Shown here in pieces: positions 28,401 to 40,400 of a stretch of 64,000 bases of DNA. How positions within the stretch are numbered: the first letter of the stretch is position 1; each line of letters opens with the position of its first letter. Source of the stretch: Apostichopus japonicus (Eukaryota; Echinodermata; Holothuroidea; Aspidochirotida; Stichopodidae); the NCBI RefSeq assembly GCF_037975245.1, contig NC_092578.1, positions 16,376,821 through 16,440,820 of the forward strand, written 5' to 3'. The notes under the pieces are model-generated. The model saw only the letters and a list, made by a program, of their open reading frames with translations. It had not been told where the DNA came from and did not search any database. A program made the position numbers and the translations under genes.

Positions 28401-31400
28401 AGACTTTGAGGACTAAAAGACAAAAAGACTTGACAGAATCAGGAAATTAGTCAATGTGTAATTGAAGTTTAAAAAAATTGTGAGGTTTGGGCCAAAAAAA
28501 TATAAAAGAAAGATAGCTTAGATTAATCTAGAACTAACGTTAAGACTGGCTTCTTTCCACCTACAGTATCTGTATCCCTCTCACTCTCTCAAGATGTTAG
28601 ATCCTGTAAGAAGAATCATTATTTTACCCACTTTGCCCTATTTTCGCTCAGTTCAAGTGCCTTTTGGAACCAAAATAAAAACCTTCATCATCAAGTTTCA
28701 AAGGTTTCTTTCGGATTCACTTGGTCACCTTCCTAGAGATTCAAGCCCAAAGGCCTACACGGATGTCGCTCTCTGCAGTTTCGGGCGCAACATGATTCCT
28801 GCTTTGTGACACTTAATTCCCGAAATTCAAGTCTAACCATTATCTCTGTCGTCTTGCTCAGGTGTAAGGAAGGATTGTAAGAGTTAGATCTCCTATATAA
28901 ATGTAATGTCGTATGCAAATGCCTTTATCTGTGACACGTTCAAGAATTTACGTTTCTCTTCATGCTCAGGGGGTGTAAGGGAGGATTATTCAAATAAAGG
29001 TTTCTTCATAACCACATCTATGAATATTTATGGAGATCATTGGGAAGTTCTGGACCATTGTAATTTAAATATCATTTGCATGAATGAATAAATATGCAAT
29101 ATCGTATGCAAATGATTATCTGTGACCTGTTCAAGAATTTAAGTCTTATCTCTGTGCTCAGGTGTAACGTTAGGAAGGATCATTAAAATAAGAAATTTTC
29201 TTGATATAAATCACTTCTATGACTTGCATGGGACATTGGGAAGTTCTGGACCATTGTAATTTAAATATCATTTGCATGAATGAATAAAAATGAGATATCG
29301 TATGCAAAATGATTATCTGTGACCTGTTCAAGAATTTAAGTCTTATCTCTGTGCTCAGGTGTAAAAGGAAGGATCATTTAAATAAGAAATTTTCTTGATA
29401 TAAATCACTTCTATGACTTTCATGGGATCATTGGAAAGTTTTGGATCATTGTAATTTAAATATCATTTGCATAAATGAATAGAAATCAATGCATTTTTTA
29501 TGTGGAAAAAACAACATTCATTACCAAATGGTAAGTTTGGCCAAACGTAATAAATATGCCCATTGCAACCAAATTAGGCAAAAATATAAATGCTGAAAAT
29601 GCAAAACTTATTCACAGCTTCATGCACAAACATATTGGCTAAAACAAAAAAATGCACAGAATTTTATACTATGGAACGAACTAGTCTACTGTAGCATAAA
29701 TGAATAAAAATCAATGCATTTTTTATGTGGGAAAAAACAACCTTCATTACCAATGGTAAGTTCAGCCAAACATAATAAATATGCCCATTGCAACCAAATC
29801 AGGCAAAAATAAAAATGCTGAAAATGCAAAATTTATTCACAGCTTCATTCACAAACAAATTAACTGAAACGAAAAATGCACAGAATTTTATACTATGGAA
29901 TGTACTAGACTACTGTAGCTCTTCAGTTACCTGTCTACTGTATATAACTGCACTTTAATTATGTAGAACCTATAGAACCATCTGAAAACCTGAGTGCAGT
30001 GACCATACTCAAGTGATGGGCTATGCACTTCCTGCTTTTACCACTCCCCCATCTTCCCCTCCCCCACCCCCCCCTCAGCCCTCTCCCTTATCATTCTGAA
30101 ACCCAGAAATGTCCTTCACCACAGTAGTTCAAGAACATTTTAATCTTTGCATCTTTTATTTTACTCTTTGGCGGAGTATTTGTATAGTTGCAATCAAAGC
30201 CTGTAGAATTTTGTTTTTCTTTTCATTAGGAATGATATAGTCAGCCTGTTGATTTAAGTATCCGTTTTGAATGTAAGGTGGGGTGTGTTTCGCATCTCGC
30301 CTATACCGTAGTGCGGGTACCGATGGCGGGTCTATGTATAAAATATTCTGCCCAGTTCTCGATAACGTTCGATTTTTAAAGATAAACGTGCACGACAAAC
30401 AATGTTTCGACCATCTGTCATCTTCCTTTCGACGGCGATCAGATTAAAATTGTCTGCTGTTTGTTAAAAATATCGGAAGAACATCCTACGTCAGGATCGT
30501 TAGTCACGGCAGCTGCGACTGATTAGAAACCGAACGAAAGAGGAGCAGAAATCCAGTAAATTTGATCACATGGTTGAATTAGTTTTCACTTTTTTTAAAG
30601 AAATTCCCAGATATATTTGTAATGCCTTGCTCATCGCCGGAAGAGAGACAAACAAGAGACCGCGGTTTCGCGGACGTTAGTCATCGATCTCTCAGTCGAC
30701 GACGGTGATCTTTGAAAGTGTGAAATTTTATGATAATTTGTGTGTTTGTTATAATGTATGTTGCTAGATCAATTTTCAGCCACCTACATGGAATTCAGAA
30801 ATCAAGGCAAGAACTGTTTATATACTGGAGGGGGGGAGGAGGGGAGGGAGAGAGGAGGTGGGGGAGGGAGAGGGGAGGAGGGAGAGGGGGAGGGGAGAGG
30901 GAGGGAGCAGCTGATTATATATAGTAGCAGTCACACTGAAGGATAAAATATCATGGAAAGGATGAGATATGAACAGGGGAAATCGGGAAACTCAGGGGGT
31001 GCACTTTGAGTACAAACCCTGTTGTGAACAGTGTCCCATTTTGTCAACGAAAAAGACATTTGTTTCTCTAAAAAAAATTAATATTTCATTTGTTGAGACC
31101 ACCACCTCTACCACTCTCCTCCATATACACTTTCCCATGAACCTAAACTAAATGACTGGAAACACATGTAATGGCCTTGTAAAATTTCTCCACATGTTTT
31201 CGCCCCACCGGAACTGTTGTTTTCAACAACTTTACAGAAAATACAGTTTTGATTCAACATGTGGTAGCATCTGATCCAACTCAAAATATAGTCCTTGCTA
31301 ATTAATAGGTAACTTACAATATTCTGTTTAATTGAAAAAAGAAAAAAAAACGGTGACATGTTTATGAAATTTAGTAGTGTAAATAAGAACATGACATTCC

Positions 31401-34400
31401 CAAATGTGTATGATTCCAAAAGAGAATATTGTGATAATTTGATTATGAAATTTGAATAATTTAAAGCTAATGTTTTAGCTGCATTGTATAAATGAGATTA
31501 TGTCATTGAAAAGGATAAATAAAAAGAGAAGTAAAACCCAGCAATTTACATACTCAAGGTGCTTGATGTTGTCCCCAAATACTGTCACAAGGAACTGTGG
31601 GTGTACGCTGTCATTCAGACATTAATTGTGCTCAAGAAAAGGCCTGATTTAACTCTGATTCGTGGTTAACTTGTTCTTACAAATAAAACTGTTTTCCTCT
31701 TGATTTATTTTACAACCTGCAAAGATTACTCCCAGGCAACATTCTACTTACATGTCGTAACCGTTTTTTATGATTCCTCGTGTATTATCCCGCGCAGTGC
31801 ATTCCTGTTTGTTAAGCTACTGTAGCTTTTGTCATAGATTACAAGACTTGACCCAGTTGTTGTAAGTAGCGCCTTTTATGGGTTTGTTTTGGAAATTTGT
31901 CGCAAGCTAGTTTTTAAGATAGATGTTAAAGTAAGCGAGGAAAAACCAACTCAACGAGGAATACCTTCAGGTGAAGTACAGTTTGCAATGCAAGAAGTTG
32001 AAATATATATAAGGTCAGGAAAAGCCCTGGTTAATTCTTGTCGGCGCAAGTTTCCAATCAGGATTTTTGTCCACGTAGCAAGGTGCTCCTAGAGTTTTAT
32101 CGATTGAATCTGACTTTTCTGTTGAAAGTTATGGCATTAAACGGTATGGTTTGGAATTGATTTTTTTGAAAGTGTACAATTGTACATGCTGTTAAGGGGG
32201 GGGGGGGGGAGAACAACAACATTAATCCGTCATTCTTTTGAAACTAGCTGCATTTCTTTCAAGGTAATTAACTGCTATCAGAATTTGTAAATTCCCTACA
32301 GCAGAGTTATCAAATTATGATATTTTCTTGCAATTTATAAACTGGTAACTTTCATTTTTAAAGAGAGTGAGTTTGGGGAGAGGGGGGTGGGAAGGCGGTG
32401 TGACGGTTGATCTACTGCATGTTCTCAAATGTGGATGTGTAGGGGTCAGTTTATAATCTCCAGTAGGGGTTACCAGACCCTGATTCCCCTTGCCCTCTCA
32501 AAATGTGAACAGGGCTTAAGAAACTAATAAGTGGCTTTCTTAATTTGTTGAGTATATAAACTGGAGTTCATTAAGTAGTAAAATAGAGATTTCTGTTTTA
32601 TAGGTGATGCATTCTTATCATCCAATAAGTCACAACTGGCTTTCAACTGCTCCACTGATTATTCCAAGAAGAGATCATCTTTTTTATTTTTGTACATGTT
32701 TACCTCACCATCAACTGAAGGTTTATTATTGTGGTTTTTGAATGGGAAATGTGAGATGGGTTTGATGTCACGTCCCACCATCCTGGCCGGTCCTCGTCAC
32801 CACATTGCTATCCGATGAGCTATTTTAAAATGTCTCTGGGTTTACGACACAAGGTTGAAAGACAAGTGGAATTTTGATCGGTGTGGTACAAGAGTACGGT
32901 TGCTGAGGTGTCATGACCTTAAACATGAAAACATTTTGGAATAAATAGCTCTCAGACAGTGCTGGCTAATTACTCCAGATGAAGAGTTAGTATAAACATT
33001 CTGTGAGGCATCCATGGGATTATCTAAAACTTTAAAATAGGATTGTGTTACGCTATCTTAGCCCGCATTGATTTTAATAGGCTACAAGTGATTAATATGC
33101 TTAGGAATTTGGGCTTACTGCGGTGTGGATGCCATTTTGCAATTTATCTCTGATGGAGATTTCTACATACAATACTCATACATAATACTGTACAATATTC
33201 ACACATTTTGTTATTATTTAATTTTTTTTTGTTTTTTTTTGTTGCCAAATTATCCGCAAGATTTGCTGTGCATTATGGGTTTTTCAATAAATTTGGTAAA
33301 ATGAAAGTGAGAAACTGTAAAAATAGACTGATACTGTAGTTATTAAATGAATGATAAGTTAATTTATCATATTTTCTGTATTTTGTTTTGTCATGCAGGT
33401 TTTGCAGTGAGTTATGGAGAGTTTACAGACGACCAGACCGCTGACATTGTCTCAGGTGCACCCAGGGCATCATTCTTGCAGGGCCAGGTATGATGTTAAT
33501 TTTAAACCGAGTATGACATTCATACGAAACCAAGTCTCGGTGTGAAGCAAATATGGCATTTAATAAAGAAAACATCGATGTTTTACCTTGAATGTGCCAA
33601 TCAATCAACAAACATCACTTAACATATTTAAACATAATGTCTCATTAAAACCGAGTACGATATGACGCCAGTTTTGTATTAAGCCAAGTTTACTTTCGGT
33701 GACCATAAATATGTGGGCATTATCTCCTTACTCGCAAGGAAGCCGACAACCGCATTGTTCACAAGAGAGTTGCTACTGCGCAGTGATCACAAGGAAAGCT
33801 GACCTTTGCACTACGGCAGTCACAATATCTCTCTCAGTGTTGTGTTTTAAGCCGATCCTTACAGTCATGTTTAACTTCACCATGCATCTCTAGGGACTTA
33901 CAATGTATCAATTAATGATAGTGTGACATATTGGAACTCATTCAGAATACTCAGAATCGTATCTTTCATTCACTTATTTGAAATTTTAGATTTTCATTAA
34001 AAATAGATCGCTTAAACCCTAAAGCTATTCGTCAGACTTTTTTCCCCTGTTTTTTTTTTTTTTTTTTTTTTTTTTAAAGGGAAAAAGAAAAAACGTTTTG
34101 CTTGAAAGATAATCATCTATCCACAGCATTTGCATCTAACAGTTGCCGGGGTTTTAATGCCTATTATGTGTTTTATTCACGTTCGCTTCATGGTTGCTAT
34201 GGATTTTTTTTTTTAAAGATTTCCTTTAAGTATTTCGCAGTCATCTTAATCATATTGAATGTAAAAAGAGGGTAGGATAATCTAGAAGGTGCAGTTGAAG
34301 ATATTGATGCAAACTGCATCATATTTGAATTAAAACGTTTCAAAACATGTTCTGAAAAATGGCTCTCCACAAGCTGCAACCCTTTTTTGGGGGGGAATTT

Positions 34401-37400
34401 CCGTGAAGGGTTTGCAAAGTTTCCTTGTTGTTTATCTTGCATTATAAAGATTTTCCGTCTAAGGACAAAAGCAAAGACGCCAAAAAATGCCAATTTTTTT
34501 AATTTTTTTTTTTAAATGTTATTTTTGGTGTTTTAAACATGATTTTTTAAAAGTCTAAGAAGTATTGTTTCAGTCATGGCTCTCATAGTCACACAAAGTG
34601 TTTTTTTCAACAAGAGTTTATATGTGTTAAAAACCAGGAAACTAATCGATCGATCAATTAATCAATCAATCAATCATTGACTTATTTCAAGAAACCTGAA
34701 AGGAACCTACTCTGTTTATCAAATTGAACCAGAATAATTAAAGTAAGAAAAAGTTAAGAAAAAAATTGCAGAAATGAATTTCCACACAGGTGGTAATGTA
34801 AACACCCCTGAACATTCGCCTAACTCCTGCCTCCACCCCCCCCCCTCCCCCGGTCTCAAACTTGTGTGTATGGGTCCCTTTAATGTGAGAAATAAATTCA
34901 TAAAACTGTTTATATGCTTTGCATTTCATGCCTGTCTTTACTTTTCTACAAAGGTTGAAGTATTTTCTTCCGATTTGGAGTCCCTCTATAATTTTACCGG
35001 TGATCAACTTGGAGCCTACTTTGGCAGTGAAGTGATAACAGCAGATGTAAATGGTGACGGGTGAGTCGAATCTATCAAGTTTTCTCAAAATAAAGATTTG
35101 CAAACTTTTGGAATGTAGTAGGATAGGTTGTATATATTCTCCATATTACAAGATCCAAATCTCTGAAAAATAAGAGGTTTTCAACTTCTCCCCGGGAGTA
35201 GCCTTTACTCACAGATATGACGATAAGGATGACAACAACAATTCTCTTTCTTTAATAATAATTTTGCCTTTTTGAAATATCATATCCCACTTTTTGCAAA
35301 ACTTGGTTTGGCTTGTAAATAGACCTTTCTCTGCCAGTTTGAATCCTGTGATGACCTATCATAACTTAACCACCCTAACTTCAACTCCAAACCTGTCCAC
35401 TCTTCCCTCTCTTGTGCAAATGCAAAAATTGTTTGTTTTAATTTTTGTATGATTTGAGTATTTTTTGTTTTGTTTACAAGCATAAATCTCAATAAACCAA
35501 TTTATGTAAAGCAAACGTATTAGAACCAAAGAAAAAATGAAAAAATTTATCTCAGCCAATGTGTGATTTTCTGATATAACAGCATACTTTGTTGTGAAAA
35601 CCTTCCTCTCTGGAAGTTGAATGATTACAAATTCAAATGTTGCATTCTCTGGTTACCCCTTAACGAGCCAATCCATGTCTGCTTCAGCGTCTCTTTGACT
35701 CGTTGCCTGTAGCATCGATGTCTTGAATCAAAATTCTCATAGAATTTCAATGTGTCATTTTTGCCAAGAAAGACCCCTTTCCGAAAAAAACTGGATACAA
35801 TGTGAACCCTCAAGTTTGCCTCCTTCTTGTGGCATTGCATAGGCAGATACTATTCCAATGACCTCAACGGTTTAGAGTGAATAAAGGCGCGAAAATCTGC
35901 GGTCAGATAGGACTTAAGATGCAAATTAGCTGTCAGTTCGGTCCCCCTCTCGACTGAAATGACATCACTTTAACGGCGAGAGAGTTTCTTCTGAAATTCA
36001 GACGTCGGGGAAGCACAGTCTTCGGTTCATTGCCCACGATTTGAAAAGTTTGTGGAGATAAAAAATGTCCACTTTTGCATCTGAGAGTAGCTAAAAAAAA
36101 AAAAAGAATAGATTATCTAATATGAAATGATATTCAACTTATAGTATCTATGAGTTTTACAAAGCAAAATTGCTTGATTTGAAGAAGCCTCGCACTGGGT
36201 TTTAGTACTTCTTGCATTCTTTTAGCTCTAGAGTAGACAGAAAGAATAGCAGTCCATCCGAAAGAAAAGAAATTAATAACCAAAGAGAAAAGATAAAAAG
36301 CTGTTAGTATAATGACAGTCTTTTGGTGTCAGAAATGACTCATCAACTATCCGTCGGAGCGTTGATTCGTTAGTCTCAATTAATTGAGTGATTTCACGAT
36401 TGTTTTGTCATTTCAATGGATGTAAATGGAGTCATTTCCAAACAAGTGATGACAATTTTCAGAGAGAAATACCAACAAATTGTTCTGATAAAAAGCTCAT
36501 AAATTAGTATTGCAAAATGTAGGCACTTTATTTATTATTCCTGTGCCTTCATCTTTCGTAGACAAAAGCCAGTTATTTTTGGTTTGGATATTTCTTACAT
36601 CAGAAAGACTGATTGTAGATATAGCAACTCTTTCCATGTTTGCATTCCTATTTTAGGAGATATATGACAAATTATGTAGTCAGTATTATGAGAAGAATTT
36701 AATTGGCAGTCACATTAGTAAGTTTCGTTTTGTTTCGTTTATTTCTGCCTATTAATTGACAATTATTTCAGATTATTAATACATAGCTATATAACAAAGA
36801 GGCAGCGGGACCAGAATTAGTACTTTTTGAGTCTGGTCCCTTCAATACAAAGTAAAACCAAAACCTTAAAAATTTAAATAGCGAAAAGAAAAATTAAGAA
36901 AAACACATACACAAAGAAAAACACATAGGTATGTACGATTTTATATGTGTACTTGTAAGTCATTCATCTTTGTGGAGACGTAGCAAGTCATTTCTGAGGG
37001 TACTTACTTATAATATGAGGATTCATACTTATCATATGAGAATTCATACTTATCATAGGAGTATTAATACTTATCTTGTGAAGTCATTCATCTGGTGGAG
37101 ACAAAGCAAGTCATTTCTGAGGATTCATACTTATCAAATGAGAATTCATACTTTATCATATGAGAATTCATACTTATCATACGAGGATTCATACTTATCA
37201 TATGAGGATTCATACTTATCATATGAGGATTCATACTTATCATATGAGGATTCATACTTATCATATGAGGATTCATACTTATCTTGTGAAATCATTAATC
37301 TGGTGGAAATATAGCAAGTCATTTCTGAGGATTCATACTTATCATATGAGAGTTCATACTTATCATATGAGAGTTCATACTTATCATATGAGGATTCATA

Positions 37401-40400
37401 CTTACCATTTGTAGATACATATATAATAAAGATCAATTCCTCCCTTCCCTTTCTCCTATAACATACAAACTCCGATCTATCATAGCCTGCACACCTAATG
37501 ATATTACCAAGTTATATGTTGACATTCTTAACTACGTTATAAAGGAAATCTACTTGTGTAGTTATAGTCAGTTATATGCAGGACTCAAAATTTGTGCTAT
37601 TTTACTGTCAAAAATGCTAACTGTGGAGTTTGCTATTTTACCAGTAAACCAAAAAAAAAGACATTTGCACCTTTCTGCCAGTAAGAGCTGAAACACACGG
37701 TACAGTTGGTTAACAATCGTCAGTCCAAGAATCGGTGTGAGTTTACAGACATGAACACTGTACATATTTATACTGCTCACTATCAGCAAAACATTATTGA
37801 GCTGCTTTCAAAAAATCTGTGTACAATAACAATTGATATGTGTTGTACTTCAGGTAAATGCCACTCAGAGTTACTTGGCTTTTATAGCCCGTAGCTTTTT
37901 CTAAGCACTGGCAGTTTTATTTTTATTTTTATAGCCAATGGCTAATTAGTTGTTAAATTCTAGGCCTGATATGCAGTATGCTGGTTTGTACATCAGACTT
38001 TTACATGAGTCTGTTAAGTAACCCACACTCTTATGCTAGAGTACTGACGCACACCAGTACTCCCCCTCGTGGAAATTTGTGCTGTTGCTGGGGGAATTTT
38101 GCTGGGGTGGAAATTTTGCTAGGGTGGAAATTTGTGCTGTTGCTAGGGGGAATTTTGAAAAAGGAGTCGTAAACAGGACCCAGCGCAAAGTTATGTACCC
38201 ATGCTCGTGTTTGCAAGGTTTCTAAATATGGTACTCAAATACAAGGGGACATCTACCTGCACTTGTGCTCATGCAGTTGTACTCCCACAACAAGTCGTGT
38301 CTTACATAATGTCTTATCTGGTTTTAGAATGAAGCATCGATAAAAACAGATGTTTCACATGCCATTTATCCGCCCAGGAAGGGGATACTTTTTCTCTAAC
38401 TAGTCCTTTCCTTGTACAATGTTTCATTGGCTAATTTTTTTTTTTTTTCCCTGAAATGCCTCAGTTTTATTCAAGTTGAAGAAGTATAATCTATCCGTGA
38501 TGATGAATATACTGTAGTCACATCTGTGTCATCGGTTAAATTTTTTTTAACCGCTCTTTTATAGATATATATATGCCTGGCCGCAGAAGGTTATGTACTC
38601 AGTTGTCGTGAGTCATCGTAGAATTACCATAGAGCACCTTGCTCCCTGTATCCACAACTGTCACAAATTAGTTTATCGTGGAAAGAAATTTATCGGTAAA
38701 ATTGGCAAATTCTTCCAGAAATTTACCTCGTTCGTGTGTGATTAAGCAATATGAGTCAGGCTCGGTCAGTGCATATGTATCTGCAGCATAGAGTAACCCC
38801 TCCCTCTAATGTGAAAGCTTACCCTCGGTTGTATTCATTATACAAAATACAGATTTTCTTCCAACGGTTTCCAATTCTTGTTGATATTTTAAGGCATAAC
38901 GTAATTTGTTGTTAAAAGGCCATTTCGTGGCCAGGATCTATAGTGGGTGAATTTTTCAAAAACAGTATTATTTAATAAAAGGACTTTCTTAGTCTTTCTC
39001 CCAGTTTAGTTGTAGGTCACTATTTGGCAAATCAAGTTAACAATGCGCAATTTATTTTGAAATATTCCATTAATATAGTCAGGGTTTGTAACATTTGAAA
39101 GAGGCACAGAAAATATTTTATTTAATAAATATCAGACATTTTGATCATCCATATTTTTTTATGATTGTAAATTTTTTTTTTTTTTTAAACAATGCAATAG
39201 TCACTTTTAACCCTGACTCATATATGAGGAGAATTCCATTCTAAGCATATTTTGCATAGGTATTCTGAATTTAAAACAAAGATTAAAGATATTTTTTAAA
39301 AAAAGGATAAAGAATCAGGAAAATAACTGGCAGAAAATTTCGTGAAAATATTTGTTATGCCATGTGGATTGAGTTTTTTTTCTGAGTAGTAATTTTGGTT
39401 ACTTCAAGCTCTGGTTTGTGTTGAATTTGCCACAATCTAGCCAAACCACTCCCGACCAAGATAGGGAAGATAAGGTACCTTAGAAGCCAAATTTTAAGAA
39501 AGAAATTCTTTAGAATAAGTCTTATCATTTCAATCTTTATCAGAAGGGAATAATTTTTAGTGAAAGATCATTTTGATAAGCTTACCCATCCTTCACAGAT
39601 CAATGATCACTATGATATCCATAAAATATCCTTTGTTCGACTTTTTAGAATCAATAATAATTTACCTGTGAGATTCTAGCACCCGTACCCACACCCTCCT
39701 GTTTTTAAACCCCTCCTCTGCCTCTTTCTCCATCTGTTTCGTGATAACAAAACATTGAGTGTTTTGAATTTCTCGCAAAAATATGTTCCTTTTCGTTCCC
39801 CCCACATTTTCAGTCAAAATTCTCACCTCAAACATTGGACAGAGTGTTGGTCGGTTGATAAACATGGAACTAAACTAAAAGGAGAAGACATGTATCTTAA
39901 TTATTAGTAAACCGAAATGAGGCTCAAGCTTCCCCATTCTCTTCATACTGTGTCCTTCTTTCAGGAGACTTTCATCAGTTGACGGAGGCCAGCTTTGCAA
40001 GAAAAGTGTCTTTTTCTGGTTTCTTATCATCAATCAAACTTTTATAGAAACAAAGTGCCTCAGAGTCTCTAAGACATTTTGGATGGGTAACAGACAGAAT
40101 GGAGATTAAATTCTTTGCTAATCTCAACAGAGAACCCCCAAGGATGTGCAAGGAGGGTGGGGAGGGGGAGGAGGGGGTGGGGAGGGAGGTTAAGAGGCAG
40201 CTAGGATCGTCATGATTTATTACAAACAAATGTGACATAGACTGGATCAAAGGAAAACCTAAACCTTAACATAACTTGACTGTTACTGCAAAAGGTTTAA
40301 GTATGACGTATTAATTGTCTACATCATGTTACGTAAATAATAGGGCTTGTTAGAGCCTCTCCCCTACAAGGTACCCTGTAATCTTCATAGTAAGGGTCCT

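Larger units (their letters stand above)
7205..33398. other. 26.2 kb intron between exons 3 and 4
   Basis: The largest intron of the window. It holds the repeats and mobile-element relics listed separately (9085-9600, 11132-11267, 11646, 13545-14508, 16011, 22784, 26827, 27079, 28828-29919, 30829). In the remaining stretches, including 16100-22780 and 30950-33390, I see AT-rich sequence with homopolymer runs and no exon that fits phase and splice sites convincingly. Confidence 0.6.

Noticed and set aside
32604-32820. Possible extra integrin exon: acceptor gttttatag followed by a 70-codon open stretch in the right phase
   Set aside because: No good donor in phase 1 (only a weak AAG/gtttat), and the translation (for example [13 protein letters not shown]) shows no integrin similarity; exons 3 and 4 already join in phase.
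34738-35103. 121-codon minus-strand frame over exon 5
   Set aside because: Shadow of the + strand integrin exon; no splice support or domain on the minus strand.
36931-37436. Regularly spaced repeats resembling a CRISPR array
   Set aside because: Units are contiguous 21-mers without unique spacers, in an animal intron; it is a minisatellite.
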